Shown: in pieces, positions 42,436 through 52,305 of the stretch
Layout: every line of letters starts with the position of its first letter
Position numbering within the stretch: position 1 is the stretch's first letter
Source: Streptomyces nitrosporeus
GTDB taxonomy: Bacteria > Actinomycetota > Actinomycetes > Streptomycetales > Streptomycetaceae
Assembly: GCF_008704555.1 (NCBI RefSeq)
Contig: NZ_CP023702.1
Location: 1,736,001-1,800,000, forward strand
Direction of reading: 5' to 3'
Length of the DNA: 64,000 nt
Position numbers and translations under genes: made by a program
The notes under the pieces: generated by a model
Told to the model about the DNA's origin: nothing
What the model saw: the letters and a program-made list of their open reading frames with translations, nothing else
Database searches by the model: none

Positions 42436-44631
42436 TCAGCCGGCCACCGCGAGCACCAGCGGGAGGACAGGCCCGGCTCCGGCCCGGCGGAGCAGCCGGG
42501 CCGCGACCGCGAGGGTCCAGCCGGAGTCCGTGAAGTCGTCCACCAGGAGCACGGGGCCGGCCGTGGCCGCCAGGGCGTCGGCCAGGTCCTCGGGGACCGT
42601 GAAGCTGCCCGACAGGGCCGCGAGGCGCTGGGCCGAGTTGCTGCGGCGAACGGCGTGCGTCCCGTCCGGCCCGGTGCAGGAGAGGGACCCCAGGAAGGGG
42701 AGCCGCCCGATGTCCGCGATGCCCCGGGCCAGGGAGCCCACCAGCTGCGGACGGACCGTGGACGGTACGGCGACGACTCCCACCGGCCGGCCCGTGGCGT
42801 CCGGGGCTCCTGTGCCGCCCGGGGTCTTTGCGCTCTCCGGGGCTCCTGGCGCCCAGCCCCCCGGAGAGCGCGACCAGTCGGCGAGGACCGCCACCGCCGC
42901 CCGCAGGACGTCGTCCGGGACCGGGCCGTCGGGCGCGTTCCCGGTGAGAAGCGGGCGCAGCCGGTTGCCCCAGCCGATGTCCGAGAGCCGCCCCAGGGCC
43001 CGCCCGGCGGAGCACTGCTCCTTGACCGGGATCCGCCCCTTGAGGTCGATGCCCAGCGCGGGCATCCCCGTCGGCCACATCCGGCGCGGCTCGACCTCCG
43101 CTCCGGGGCGGTCCAGTTCCTTCACCGCTCCCGTCAGCGTCTCCCGCGAGACCGAGGAGTCCGCCCACGCCCCCGCGCAGTTGTCGCACCGGCCGCACGG
43201 GGCGGCCCCCTCGTCGTCCAGCTGCCGGCGCAGGAACTCCATACGGCAGCCGGCCGTGCTCACGTAGTCCCGCATGGCCTGCTGCTCGGCGGCCCGCTGC
43301 CGGGCGACCCAGGCGTAGCGTTCGGCGTCGTACAGCCACTCGGCCCCGGTCGCCGTCCAGCCGCCCTTCACGCGCTTGACCGCCCCGTCCACGTCGAGCA
43401 CCTTGAGCATGGTCTCCAGACGGGTGCGCCTCAGGTCCACCACGGCCTCCAGGGCGGGCACGGAGAGCGGCCGCCCCGCGCCGGCGAGCGCGGAGAGGGT
43501 CTGCCGGACCTGCTCCTCGGGCGGGAAGGCGGTGTCGGCGAAGTAGCGCCAGATCGCCTCGTCCTCCTTGCCCGGCAGCAGCAGTACATCGGCGTGCTCG
43601 ACGCCGCGGCCGGCCCGGCCCACCTGCTGGTAGTAGGCGATCGGGGAGGACGGGGAACCGAGGTGGACCACGAAGCCCAGGTCCGGCTTGTCGAAGCCCA
43701 TGCCCAGCGCCGAGGTCGCGACCAGCGCCTTGACCCGGTTCTCCTGGAGGTCGGTCTCGGCCTGGAGCCGGTCGGCGTTCTCCGTGCGTCCTGTGTAGGA
43801 GGCCACCGGGAAGCCGCGCTGCCGCAGGAACGCGGTGGCCTCCTCGGCGGCGGCGACGGTGAGCGTGTAGATGATGCCGGAGCCCGTCAGTCCGTCGAGG
43901 TGCTCGGCGAGCCAGGCCAGCCGGTGCGCCGCGTCCGGGAGCCGGACGACTCCCAGCCGCAGGCTCTCCCGCTCCAGCGGGCCGCGCAGCACCAGGGCCT
44001 CGCCCGCACCGGTGCCCAGCTGCTCGGCCACGTCGGCCGTCACCCGGGCGTTGGCGGTCGCCGTCGTGGCCAGCACCGGCACCCCGGGGGCGAGATCGGT
44101 GAGCATCGACCGCAGCCGGCGGTAGTCGGGGCGGAAGTCATGGCCCCAGTCGGAGATGCAGTGGGCCTCGTCGACCACCAGGAGTCCGGTCGTGGCGGCC
44201 AGCCGGGGCAGCACCTGGTCACGGAAATCGACGGAGTTGAGCCGCTCCGGGCTCACCAGGAGGACATCGGTCGCGCCCCGCTCGATCTCCTCGTAGACGG
44301 TGCCCCATTCCTCCGGGTTGGCCGAGTTGACGGTGCGCGCCTGGATACCGGCGCGCGCCGCGGCCTCGACCTGGTTGCGCATCAGGGCCAGGAGCGGTGA
44401 GACGATCACCGTCGGTCCGCAACCGCGCCTGCGGAGCAGGGCGGTGGCGACGAAGTAGACCGCCGACTTGCCCCAGCCGGTGCGCTGCACCACCAGCGCG
44501 CGCCGGCGCTCCTTCACCAGGGCCGCCACCGCCTGCCACTGGTCCTCCCGCAGCCGTGCCTCGCCCCGGGGCGCGCCCACGAGCTCGGCGAGAATCGTGT
44601 CGGCCTCACTGCGCAGCTCCACATCGTCCAT
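42436..44631 (-). CDS. RecQ-family DNA helicase with C-terminal phosphoribosyltransferase-like domain
   Basis: A 731-residue SF2 helicase. Walker A is VQRTGWGKSAVYF (about 47), the DEAH box is VVDEAHCISDWGHDFR (about 155), and the motif VI region is YQQVGRAGRG (about 338). The RecQ zinc site CGRCDNC follows at about 470, shortened compared with E. coli RecQ. No HRDC domain is seen. Instead, the last about 200 residues resemble a ComF/PRTase fold, ending in the PRPP-loop-like PVLLVDDFTDSGWTLAVAAR. Start ATG 44631 is chosen on alignment, though the ribosome-binding site is poorly spaced. The role is presumably in recombinational repair. Confidence 0.88.
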   Translation of the reverse strand: MDDVELRSEADTILAELVGAPRGEARLREDQWQAVAALVKERRRALVVQRTGWGKSAVYFVATALLRRRGCGPTVIVSPLLALMRNQVEAAARAGIQARTVNSANPEEWGTVYEEIERGATDVLLVSPERLNSVDFRDQVLPRLAATTGLLVVDEAHCISDWGHDFRPDYRRLRSMLTDLAPGVPVLATTATANARVTADVAEQLGTGAGEALVLRGPLERESLRLGVVRLPDAAHRLAWLAEHLDGLTGSGIIYTLTVAAAEEATAFLRQRGFPVASYTGRTENADRLQAETDLQENRVKALVATSALGMGFDKPDLGFVVHLGSPSSPIAYYQQVGRAGRGVEHADVLLLPGKEDEAIWRYFADTAFPPEEQVRQTLSALAGAGRPLSVPALEAVVDLRRTRLETMLKVLDVDGAVKRVKGGWTATGAEWLYDAERYAWVARQRAAEQQAMRDYVSTAGCRMEFLRRQLDDEGAAPCGRCDNCAGAWADSSVSRETLTGAVKELDRPGAEVEPRRMWPTGMPALGIDLKGRIPVKEQCSAGRALGRLSDIGWGNRLRPLLTGNAPDGPVPDDVLRAAVAVLADWSRSPGGWAPGAPESAKTPGGTGAPDATGRPVGVVAVPSTVRPQLVGSLARGIADIGRLPFLGSLSCTGPDGTHAVRRSNSAQRLAALSGSFTVPEDLADALAATAGPVLLVDDFTDSGWTLAVAARLLRRAGAGPVLPLVLAVAG

Positions 44632-45137
44632 GCCCCCATGCAACCCGATGACGAGGACGATCAGCCACTTTCCCCGCGTGACGACGGACTCATCCTCGTG
44701 CGCCGGGCCGGATCCGAGCCTGCTCCGGCCCGGTCCCGGGGTGCGTCCGCGGGCCGGCGCGGAGCGGAGCGGACGGACGGACTCCCCCGCCGGGAAACGG
44801 ATGGACCCTCCCGCCGGGAATACGCGTCCGTCCCACCGGGAGTACGCGTCCGCCGCGCCGGGAGTACGTGTCCGCCGCGCCGGGAGGTAGGCGTCCGCCC
44901 CCGCCCCGCCCTCCGGCCGGGCCCGTCGGCGGCGGCCACACGAACGGGCAGGACTATTCATGCCATTCGGTCCGATACCAGTCAGCGGCCTCAATTGCTC
45001 GTTGCCGCCCGCCGGTACGCCAGGAAGAATTGGAGACGCTCCCCGCACGGTCTTTTCGCGGGCCCGAAAAGGGCTGTGCCGCGGCGCGCCCTCACTCGAC
45101 CCTGCCCGCACCGTGGGCGCGTAGCGAAGGGAGGACC
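44632..45137. other. Gap upstream of recQ-like gene with tandem repeats
   Basis: About 505 bp between divergent genes, without a supported gene. It includes the 22-bp repeat array at 44790-44901 and a lower-GC stretch (CAGGACTATTCATGCCATTC) near 44949 that may contain the promoter of the plus-strand gene. Confidence 0.5.
44790..44901. repeat. 22-bp tandem repeat array, about five units
   Basis: Units start at 44790, 44814, 44836, 44858 and 44880. The clean ones read CCGGGAGTACGCGTCCGCCG and are 22 bp long; the outer copies are degenerate and the first is 24 bp. The period is not a multiple of three, so it does not belong to a coding frame. Confidence 0.8.
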
Positions 45138-45779
45138 ATGACCTTCGGATTCGCTCCGTCCGCGGCCACGTCACTGTCCGCGTCCCCGGTTCCCGCGGGC
45201 TCCGTCGGCAATCTCGCCCGGACGCTCGAACCGGCCGAGTGGGCAGCCGCCGGGATACCCCTGCTCCGCAGCCCGCGCGAGGTGGTCAGCGGCCTGCACG
45301 CCAGGCACCGGCCGGCTCCCGCCACGGCCGTCGTGGCCGTCCTCGACCACGAGGAGCGGCTCATCGCCAGTGCCTCGTTCGCCCGGCGCGCCACCGTGGC
45401 CGCCGACGGCTGGGAGTTCCGCAATGCCCTGCTGGCCCACCTGCGGCGGGTCGTCCCGCACGATCTGCGCCGCCGCACCCCGGTGCGTACCGCCGTCCTC
45501 GTCTACTGCCGGGAGGGCGACGAGCGGTGGACGGAGGAGGACGGGGCGTGGATGTGGGGGCTGCGGGACGCCTGCACCCTGCACGGTCTGCGCTGCGGCG
45601 CCTACATCACCCTGACGCGCGGTGGCTGGAACGTGCTCGGTGAGGGCCGGGGCGGCCGCAGGCCCAGCTCGATGTCCCAGCCGCTGGAGCTCGCCGACAC
45701 GGCGGCGGACAGCGATCCCGTCCCGCTGCGGACCGGCGGCGGGGCGGCGGAGGCCCTGCGCCGGACCGCCGCCCGGTGA
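45138..45779 (+). CDS. Conserved hypothetical protein, 213 aa
   Basis: Not recognised. It has the N-terminal MTFGFAPSAATSLSAS and a conserved core (residues about 25-165) with AVVAVLDHEERLIASASF, LLAHLRRVVPHDLRRRTP, VRTAVLVYCREGDERWTEED and CTLHGLRCGAYITLTRGGW. The core looks like a compact alpha/beta domain; the last 40 residues are low-complexity. No signal peptide or membrane helix. Start ATG 45138 has GGGAGG 6 bp upstream. It is a Streptomyces-type orphan lying between recQ and a convergent hypothetical. Confidence 0.82.
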   Translation: MTFGFAPSAATSLSASPVPAGSVGNLARTLEPAEWAAAGIPLLRSPREVVSGLHARHRPAPATAVVAVLDHEERLIASASFARRATVAADGWEFRNALLAHLRRVVPHDLRRRTPVRTAVLVYCREGDERWTEEDGAWMWGLRDACTLHGLRCGAYITLTRGGWNVLGEGRGGRRPSSMSQPLELADTAADSDPVPLRTGGGAAEALRRTAAR

Positions 45780-45827
45780 GAGCGGCGGACCGGCGGGCAC
45801 GGCCGGTGGGGGCACCGGTCCGAAGGC

Positions 45828-45870
45828 CCGTCCGGGTCCCGGCCGCCCTGGACGGCCGGGACCCGGACGG
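45828..45870. terminator. Convergent terminator between two hypotheticals
   Basis: Perfect 18-bp stem CCGTCCGGGTCCCGGCCG with its complement and a 7-nt loop, placed between the stops at 45779 and 45876. Confidence 0.85.
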
Positions 45871-45875
45871 ATGCC

Positions 45876-46538
45876 TCAGACGCCCGCGCCGAGCGCGGAG
45901 TTGACGGTCTGAGGGTCCCCGCACACGATCAGCAGAGCGTCGGCGCGCTCCCGCGCGGCCGTCAGCGCGCGCGAGGTGGCGTCGCTCTCGCCTCCGTCGA
46001 CGGCGACGACGATCACCGGGCGCCGCGCGCAGCGCCCGGCGTCGGACGCGTGCGCGAAGAAGACGTCGTCACCGGCGTCGTGCTGGGCCCAGTACGCGCT
46101 CTCGCCGAACGAGAGCTCGTGGGCGGCCCAGGGGTGCCGGCCGCCCGTGGTCACCACCAGGATGTCGCCGGGGGCGCGGCCGGAGTCGAGCAGCAGGTCC
46201 ACCGCCTCGTCGGCGGCGTCGAGGGCGCCGTCGGCAGAGGCCGGGATCAGCTGGAGCTGCGCCGCGGAACGGTTTTCCGGGCGGCCCGGCCGGGCGGCCG
46301 GACGGGCCGCGGCGGCAGGGGCGGGTACGGGACGCGGGCGCGGCGCGGCGGGCACGGGACGCGCGGGGCCGGAACCGGGGTTTCCGGGTCGCGGGGTGGC
46401 CGCGGAACGCGGTCCGGGTACGGGGCGGGGGGTCGGCGCGGTACGGCCGGCGGCCGGAGTGACGCGGGGACCCTGGGCGCTCTCGGGAATCGGAGGCTCC
46501 TCGGGGATAAGAGGCAGGAATGGTTGTCGGTCGGACAC
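45876..46538 (-). CDS. Conserved hypothetical protein with Pro/Arg-rich N-terminus
   Basis: A 220-residue protein of unknown function. Residues 1-95 are Pro/Arg/Ala-rich and probably disordered. Residues about 96-220 form a compact domain (LQLIPASADGALDAADEAVD; ILVVTTGGRHPWAAHELSFG; ESAYWAQHDAGDDVFFAHAS; VIVVAVDGGESDATSRALT; ADALLIVCGDPQTVNSALG). The alternating strands and helices with a final GDP-x-T suggest a Rossmann-like or helicase C-terminal-type fold. Start GTG 46538 has a weak site. It is followed upstream by rnhB 34 bp away on the same strand and might share its transcript. Confidence 0.8.
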   Translation of the reverse strand: MSDRQPFLPLIPEEPPIPESAQGPRVTPAAGRTAPTPRPVPGPRSAATPRPGNPGSGPARPVPAAPRPRPVPAPAAAARPAARPGRPENRSAAQLQLIPASADGALDAADEAVDLLLDSGRAPGDILVVTTGGRHPWAAHELSFGESAYWAQHDAGDDVFFAHASDAGRCARRPVIVVAVDGGESDATSRALTAARERADALLIVCGDPQTVNSALGAGV

Positions 46539-46572
46539 CGGCGCTTCGGGCCGGGTGGGATACGCCTTGCGA

Positions 46573-47283
46573 TCAGAAGTCGAAGCCGAGCTGGCCCCCG
46601 CTTTCCAGTGCAGCCGCCTCGGCGGAGAAACGGACCTTCTTCAGGTGCTGCCACCGGGGCAGCGCGTCGAGGTAGGACCAGCTGAGGCGGTGGTGGGGCG
46701 TCGGCCCCCACCGCTCCAGCGCGGCCCGGTGGACCGGCGAGGGGTAGCCGGCGTTGGCGTCGAAGGCGAAGTCCGCGTACCGGTCCGCTTCCGCGCCGAG
46801 TCCGGCCATCATCGTGTCCCTGCGGACCTTGGCGATCACCGAGGCGGCGGCGACGGCGATACAGGACTGGTCGCCCTTGATCACCGTGCGCACGGTCCAG
46901 GGGTCCCCGAGGTAGTCGTGCTTGCCGTCGAGGATCACGGCGTCCGGCCTCACGGGCAGCTCTTCGAGCGCCCGGACCGCCGCCAGGCGCAGCGCGGCCG
47001 TCATACCGAGCTCGTCGATCTCGCCCGGCGAGGCGTGGCCCAGCCCGAAGGCGGTGACCCATGCCTCCAGCAGCGGCGCGAGTGCGGCGCGGCGCCTGGG
47101 GCTGATCAGCTTGGAGTCGGTGAGGCCCTCGGGGGGCCGGCGGAGGCCGGTGACGGCCGCGCACACGGTCACGGGGCCCGCCCACGCTCCGCGTCCGACC
47201 TCGTCGACACCGGCGACGATCCTGGCGCCGGAAGTGGCGCGCAGCGAGCGCTCGACGGTATGCGTGGGTGGTTCGTACGGCAT
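46573..47283 (-). CDS. rnhB: Ribonuclease HII
   Basis: Removes single ribonucleotides and RNA primers from DNA-RNA hybrids. The 236-residue protein has the catalytic motif [13 protein letters not shown] (Asp-Glu at about 27-28), [12 protein letters not shown] (about 55), the third acidic residue in [10 protein letters not shown] (about 118) and the fourth in VRRDTMMAG (about 153), as in RNase HII. Length and motif order are normal. Start ATG 47283 ([13 protein letters not shown]). The very long ORF running upstream of it is a GC artefact crossing the DUF4173 gene in another frame. Confidence 0.95.
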   Translation of the reverse strand: MPYEPPTHTVERSLRATSGARIVAGVDEVGRGAWAGPVTVCAAVTGLRRPPEGLTDSKLISPRRRAALAPLLEAWVTAFGLGHASPGEIDELGMTAALRLAAVRALEELPVRPDAVILDGKHDYLGDPWTVRTVIKGDQSCIAVAAASVIAKVRRDTMMAGLGAEADRYADFAFDANAGYPSPVHRAALERWGPTPHHRLSWSYLDALPRWQHLKKVRFSAEAAALESGGQLGFDF

Positions 47284-47597
47284 GGCGCCAGCCAGAGTAC
47301 GCCGACGGCCACGGCAAGAACACCCCGGGGCACCCCTCGGCCACACGTTCCACGCCGCGTCGCGCCGGGAGCCGGTACCGGCAGCCGTCCACGCCGGTCC
47401 CACGCCGCCCGCACGGCGGCGTTCCGGCCGCGTCCGGGCCCCGCCGGCACGGGCGGCCGGCGGGGCCCGGAAGGGGCTGCGGGGGCGCTGCCGTACGGCG
47501 GCCGGGCGGGGCGGCCGCCGTACGGACCGCTCCGCCCGCCCGGCCCGGTGACGGTGTTTCAGCTGTGCGCGTCCGGCCGGCGCACCGCGATCGGGGC

Positions 47598-49481
47598 TCA
47601 GTACGGGTCGTAGGCGTCCGGGTCCTCGCGGGAGTCCCCGTCGGCGTCCCGCTCGCCGAACCCCGGGACCGCGCCGTAGCACCAGGAGCCGTGCTCCTTC
47701 GCCGGCCTCTTCTCCAGGATGTCCCGGGCCCGCGCCTCGCCCAGGCTCGTCGCGTACCAGGGTTCGCCGGACGCGGCGAGGATGCGCTCGATCCGCTCCA
47801 GCGAACAGGAGCGCAGCGGTTCCGGCAGCTTGTCCAGGGCGGGTACCGCGTCGGCCGAGAGGTCGCGGAGGTAGCCGATGTCGATCGGCTTCCCGTCCTC
47901 GTACCGCTGGACGTTCTGGCCGGCGATGACCCCGTCGGGCGAGGCCAGCCCGAAGGCGAGCACCCCCGCGGCGGCGCTCACCGCGACGGCCCTCGGCAGC
48001 AGCCTGGCTCCGAGGACGCCCGCCAGGAGGATCAGCAGGACCACCACGCCGAGCCAGAGCTCCACCGCCGCCACGGAGATCCGCAGCCGCGTCAGGCCGA
48101 AGGCGTCCACGTACAGATCCATGCGGCGCAGCGCGGACGCCACCACGACGAGGGTGAGGACGCCGAGGACGCCGAGGACGCTTCGGACCAGGACGCGGTC
48201 GCCGGGACGGCCGCGGGGCGCCCAGCGCAGGGCGAGCACGATGACCGCCAGGGTGAGCAGCGTGACCCACAGCAGCTGCCAGAACCCCTGCCTGGCGTAC
48301 TCGGCGCGCAGGAGGCCGGTCTCCTTCAGCACCTTGTCGTACCCGCCGAGCAGGACGACGAGCTGGAGCGCGACGAAGACCGCGAAGAGCAGGTCGAGCA
48401 CGATCAGCGGAATGGCCCACTCCGCCCTCTTGCGGGCCCGCCCCGGAGCGACGGTGACGCGGTCCCAGCGCACCGGCGCCGCGGCGGTGTACGCGGCGGC
48501 GAGCGCGCCGAGGATCCCGAGGAGGAACAGCAGGACGCGCCAGGGGCTGTCGCCGAGGGTCACGTCCGGCGTCAGCCGGCCCAGGAGGTCCGCGAAGGCC
48601 GCGTCGGCGGCGGCGAACAGGGCTCCGAAGACGATGAGGAGCACGAGGGCGACGGCCGTGCTGCGCACCACCGCGCGGACGCGTCCACGGGAGTCGCCGG
48701 CCCTCTCGCGTACGCCGCGCAGGCCCCAGCGGGCCCCGGGGACCACCGAGGTGAGCAGGCCCCAGGAGCCGTGGAGCACGCCGGGCCACCGGCGTCCGCC
48801 GTGCAGGGCGAGCGATCCGAGCGCGAGGGCCGACACGACGGCGAGGAAGGTCGGCCAGCCGGCGTCCCTCAGCGCCGGGACCGCGAGCAGGCCGAGTCCT
48901 CCGGCAGCCCAGACGGCGGTCCACGGCCTGAGCCGGCGGCCGGCGGCCCTGGCCGCGAAGTACGCGGCCAGGGCCGCGGGCACCGCCACGATCAGCAGGT
49001 TGACGCCCAGGCCGTCGCCGAGCAGCAGTGCGCAGGCCAGACCGGTGGCGAGCACCGACAGGAGCGTCGCGCCCCCGACGGGCGACGGCGCCGGGGGCCG
49101 CAGCCGGGTCAGGAGGCCCGGCTCCGGCTGCCGCGGCGCCGGGCGCCGCCAGGGGTCGGCGGAGGGCCGGGAGCCCTGGAGGCGGGCCGGTGCCGCGGGT
49201 GCGTCCGGGCCGGTGCCCTGGGCGGGGACGGCCGGTCCCGCCTTCTCCGCGCCGGTGCCGTCCGCCCCGCCCCGGCCCGCGCGGTCCGCCCCGGCGTCCT
49301 CCGCCCCGGCCCGGTCGGCTCCGTCCGCCGCCGCCGGGTCCGCACCCTCCGCCCGGACCTCCCCACCGGGGCTTCCCGGACCGGCGGCCTCCTGCCGTGA
49401 CGGCGCGCCGGGGGCGTCCGGTGCGGCAGGCTCGCCGGGCGTGCCGGGTGCTCCGGCGGTTCCGGACACGTGATCGGACAT
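47598..49481 (-). CDS. Large polytopic membrane protein (DUF4153/DUF4173-like)
   Basis: A 627-residue protein. Residues 1-130 are an Ala/Gly/Pro/Asp-rich cytoplasmic region with repeated [12 protein letters not shown] units. From about 135 to 500 there are about 11-12 membrane helices, with the family block [24 protein letters not shown] (around 385, split here by the helix start) typical of DUF4173. The C-terminal about 100 residues are hydrophilic, with [19 protein letters not shown] and a closing acidic tail. Start ATG 49481 follows GGGGGGAGG. Its function is unknown, and two-component genes that often accompany this family are not adjacent. Confidence 0.87.
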   Translation of the reverse strand: MSDHVSGTAGAPGTPGEPAAPDAPGAPSRQEAAGPGSPGGEVRAEGADPAAADGADRAGAEDAGADRAGRGGADGTGAEKAGPAVPAQGTGPDAPAAPARLQGSRPSADPWRRPAPRQPEPGLLTRLRPPAPSPVGGATLLSVLATGLACALLLGDGLGVNLLIVAVPAALAAYFAARAAGRRLRPWTAVWAAGGLGLLAVPALRDAGWPTFLAVVSALALGSLALHGGRRWPGVLHGSWGLLTSVVPGARWGLRGVRERAGDSRGRVRAVVRSTAVALVLLIVFGALFAAADAAFADLLGRLTPDVTLGDSPWRVLLFLLGILGALAAAYTAAAPVRWDRVTVAPGRARKRAEWAIPLIVLDLLFAVFVALQLVVLLGGYDKVLKETGLLRAEYARQGFWQLLWVTLLTLAVIVLALRWAPRGRPGDRVLVRSVLGVLGVLTLVVVASALRRMDLYVDAFGLTRLRISVAAVELWLGVVVLLILLAGVLGARLLPRAVAVSAAAGVLAFGLASPDGVIAGQNVQRYEDGKPIDIGYLRDLSADAVPALDKLPEPLRSCSLERIERILAASGEPWYATSLGEARARDILEKRPAKEHGSWCYGAVPGFGERDADGDSREDPDAYDPY

Positions 49482-49751
49482 GGGCCCTCCCCCCACCGGG
49501 TCCCGTCCGTACGGCCATGTCGCGGCACGGCGGCCCCGGCGTCTCATGAACACGCGCCTTCAAGATCGATGAGGGCGGTGTGGCCGAAAGAGTAGCCGCG
49601 CCACGGGGGTACGGGCGGTCCGTGGAGCCGCTGTGGCGGGACCGTGACACAGAAGCCCCGCAATCAGGGCGTCCGCCGTACGGCCCGTCCCCGTCCCGCC
49701 GGGCCTCCCGGCACCGGAGACGGCACAGGACCGCGGCCGGACGGCCGGATG

Positions 49752-50660
49752 TCAGCCGGCCGCCGCGGGGAGCCAGGCCGGCAGCGCCTCGGTCCTGTCG
49801 GCCCAGCCGGCGGGCGGGGCGCCCGCCGCGGCGGAAGCGACCACACCGCCGACGATCGCGCAGGTGGTGTCCACGTCCCCGCCGGCCTGGGCCGTCACCC
49901 AGAACGCCTCTTCGAAGTCACCGAGCGCCCGCGCCGCCGACCAGAGGGAGAACGGCACGGTGTCGTGGGCACTCGTACGGCGCCCGTTGCCCAGGACCGC
50001 GGCGACCGTCCCGGCGTCCTGGTAGTCCAGCATGTCCCGCGCCCTGCGCAGCCCCTGTCCGACCGCGCTGCGCGGCACGAGCGCCACGACGCCGTCGAGC
50101 AGTTCCCCGGGCGCCGGCGGCCCGCCGGGCGCGGCGACCAGCGCGGCGGCCGCCGCCACGGCCATGGCCCCCACGACGGCTTCGCGGTGCTGGTGGGTGG
50201 TGTAGGAGGAGATCTCGGCCTGGTGCGTGGCCTGCTCCGGGTCGTCGGCGTACCAGGCCCCCAGCGGGGCGATACGCATGGCGGAACCGTTTCCCCAGGA
50301 GCCCTGGCCCTGGAAGAGGCCGGAAGCCAGCTTCCGCCAGTCGTCGCCCTCCCTGACCAGTCGCAGCAGGCGGTTCACCGCGGGGCCGTAGCCCCGGTCG
50401 AAGTCGTGGTGCCGGGCGAACGACTCGGCGAGCGCGTCCTGGTCGATGCGGTGGTGGGCGGCGAGCACGGCGAGTACGGAGCACGCCATCTCGGTGTCGT
50501 CGGTCCACTGCCAGTCGCCGGGCGGCAGGGAGCGGTCCTGGAGGAGGGGGTAGTTGGCCGGGACGAAGAACTGGGAGCCGAGGGCGTCACCCACGGACAG
50601 TCCGCGCAGGCTGGCCAGAGCGCGTTCGAAGCGTTTGTCGGAAGCGGAGTCAGCGGTCAT
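49752..50660 (-). CDS. ADP-ribosylglycohydrolase family protein
   Basis: A 302-residue DraG-like enzyme, predicted to remove ADP-ribose from proteins or other substrates. The dinuclear Mg site is made by [12 protein letters not shown] near the N-terminus, [14 protein letters not shown] (about 52) and the C-terminal [13 protein letters not shown] (about 265), all intact. Length is normal. Start is taken at ATG 50660 ([11 protein letters not shown]); a GTG two codons upstream is possible. The stop of the upstream histidine phosphatase gene is 12 bp away, so the two form an operon. Confidence 0.92.
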   Translation of the reverse strand: MTADSASDKRFERALASLRGLSVGDALGSQFFVPANYPLLQDRSLPPGDWQWTDDTEMACSVLAVLAAHHRIDQDALAESFARHHDFDRGYGPAVNRLLRLVREGDDWRKLASGLFQGQGSWGNGSAMRIAPLGAWYADDPEQATHQAEISSYTTHQHREAVVGAMAVAAAAALVAAPGGPPAPGELLDGVVALVPRSAVGQGLRRARDMLDYQDAGTVAAVLGNGRRTSAHDTVPFSLWSAARALGDFEEAFWVTAQAGGDVDTTCAIVGGVVASAAAGAPPAGWADRTEALPAWLPAAAG

Positions 50661-50672
50661 CGCCACGCCACT

Positions 50673-51332
50673 CTATCCGGTGCGGCCGTACGGCTCGGGT
50701 GTACGCCACCGTTCGAATGGCCTGTCGAGCACATACCGTCCGTCCGGGCCGAGCAGCAGCATCCTCGTCTCGCCGTTCCCGGGGTTGGACAGCGACTCGA
50801 ATTCGGCCACCGACCAGTGGAACCAGCGCATGCAGAACAGCCTCATGGTCAGCCCGTGGGTGACCAGCAGGACGTTCTGCGGGTGGTCCGGGGCCTCGAA
50901 GCTCCGGTGCAGGCTCTCCAGGAACGCGTCGACCCTGTCGTACACGTCGGCGCCGGACTCGCCCTGGGCGAAGCGGTAGAAGAAGTGCCCGTAGGCGTCC
51001 CGGTATGCCTTCTGCAGCCGGACGTCGTCCCGGTCCTGCCAGTTACCCCAGTCCTGTTCCCGCAGCCGGGGCTCCTCGCGGATCCGGACGCGCTCCGGAT
51101 CGAGGGCGAAGGCGTCCAGCGTCTCGTGGGTGCGCCGGTAGGGGGACACGTAGACGCTGACCTGCTCGTCCCCGAACACCGCGCGCAGTCCGTCGCCGGT
51201 CCTCCGGGCCTGTTCACGCCCCCGCCCTGTCAGGCTCAGGGCATGGTCGGGCACCCGTTCGTACACCGTGTCGTCGGCGTTTCCCTCGGACTCGCCGTGC
51301 CGGACGAGGACGATGCGCTGCGGTCGTGCCAT
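50673..51332 (-). CDS. Histidine phosphatase family protein
   Basis: A 219-residue phosphoglycerate-mutase-like phosphatase. The phosphorylated histidine is in LVRHGESEGN (residues 9-18); the second His is in LLVTHGLTMR (about 157); the acid/base region includes SPYRRTHETLDAF (about 63) and LREQDWGNWQ (about 90). It resembles small-molecule phosphatases more than glycolytic mutase. Start ATG 51332. It is co-transcribed with the ADP-ribosylglycohydrolase gene; a shared nucleotide-sugar or ADP-ribose pathway is a plausible inference. Confidence 0.92.
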   Translation of the reverse strand: MARPQRIVLVRHGESEGNADDTVYERVPDHALSLTGRGREQARRTGDGLRAVFGDEQVSVYVSPYRRTHETLDAFALDPERVRIREEPRLREQDWGNWQDRDDVRLQKAYRDAYGHFFYRFAQGESGADVYDRVDAFLESLHRSFEAPDHPQNVLLVTHGLTMRLFCMRWFHWSVAEFESLSNPGNGETRMLLLGPDGRYVLDRPFERWRTPEPYGRTG

Positions 51333-51399
51333 GTACCGACCCTAAAGGCTGCCCCGCCGTCCCCGCCGGGGCGGCCCCGGCCACCGGGTGCGTACGGGG

Positions 51400-52029
51400 T
51401 CAGCGGCGGCCGCCGCCGTCCGGCCGGACCGTCCAGGCGTCCTCGATCCGCACCGCGTCGCCGTCCAGCCTCTCGACGTCGCGTTCGGTCTCCGCGCGTT
51501 CGGCGAGCCGGGCCGCGCTGCGGGGCCGGTACTTCCCCCGCTCGGCCTCGGACCGCCACATGGAGAGCACCAGGAACTCCGGCCCCGGGGCCTGCCCGAA
51601 GAGCCCGCGCAGCATCCCGGGGGAACCCGCCATGGCCGGATTCCAGACCTTCTGCTGCATGAGGGCGAAGTGGTCGGCCCGGTCCTCGCGCACCCGGCTG
51701 TGGGCCACTCTGACCACGTCGGCGTCGGTGAAGTCCGGCTCGAAGCCGGTCTTCACGTCGAAGCGGTGCTCGAACAGCTTGACCTGGACCTCCGCACAGG
51801 TGCCGGACTGCGCACCGGCCAGCCGGTCGTGGCCGTCGGCCATGAACGAGTCGTAGAAGACCCGGTTCTCCCAGAACGCGAAGACATGGGCGACATCGGG
51901 GAGCACCCGGCTCCACCCGCCTCCCTGTCCCTGGAAGCCGGGCCGGCCGAGCAGCTCGGTCCACCTGCGCTGCCCCCGTTCGAATCCAGGACGGTCGACC
52001 ACGGTGCAGCGAATCCACTTGACCAGCAC
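51400..52029 (-). CDS. YdbC-like/DUF4937 protein
   Basis: A 209-residue protein with two ABM-like ferredoxin-fold halves. The first starts VLVKWIRCTVVDRPGFERGQ and the second contains GPEFLVLSMWRSEAERGKYR (about 150). The family is annotated DUF4937 or YdbC, of unknown function, and often described as a stress-related monooxygenase-like fold. Start is the GTG at 52029, since the ATG just upstream is out of frame; the ribosome-binding site is weak. Confidence 0.78.
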   Translation of the reverse strand: MLVKWIRCTVVDRPGFERGQRRWTELLGRPGFQGQGGGWSRVLPDVAHVFAFWENRVFYDSFMADGHDRLAGAQSGTCAEVQVKLFEHRFDVKTGFEPDFTDADVVRVAHSRVREDRADHFALMQQKVWNPAMAGSPGMLRGLFGQAPGPEFLVLSMWRSEAERGKYRPRSAARLAERAETERDVERLDGDAVRIEDAWTVRPDGGGRR

Positions 52030-52305
52030 CGCGCCATCGTACGGCGCGGCGGCGTGGTGGCGGTCACGCTTGCCGAGGTCCGCCCCACGGCGGGCGGCCC
52101 GCCGTCCGGGGGGCGGCCGCCGATGGCCCGAATCAGCCGCTGGTCCCCAACGTGGTTGGATCCCCGCAAAGTTACCGACATCATCGAGGTGGGCCGGGGT
52201 CTTCCGGCCGGTCCGGCCCCGGCTCCGGTCCGGCCGGAACGCCCCGGCCGGCAGCCCGGCGGCGCCGTACCACGGCACCGACAAGCAGCGAGGAGGGACG
52301 TCCCG

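Noticed and set aside
44790..44901. CRISPR array
   Set aside because: The 22-bp units are directly contiguous with no spacers and no cas genes are near.
46573..49650. A 1,025-residue open frame running through rnhB and antisense-frame to the DUF4173 gene
   Set aside because: Only its last 236 residues (from 47283) are protein-like RNase HII; the rest is Arg/Gly/Pro-rich shadow in another frame of the DUF4173 gene.
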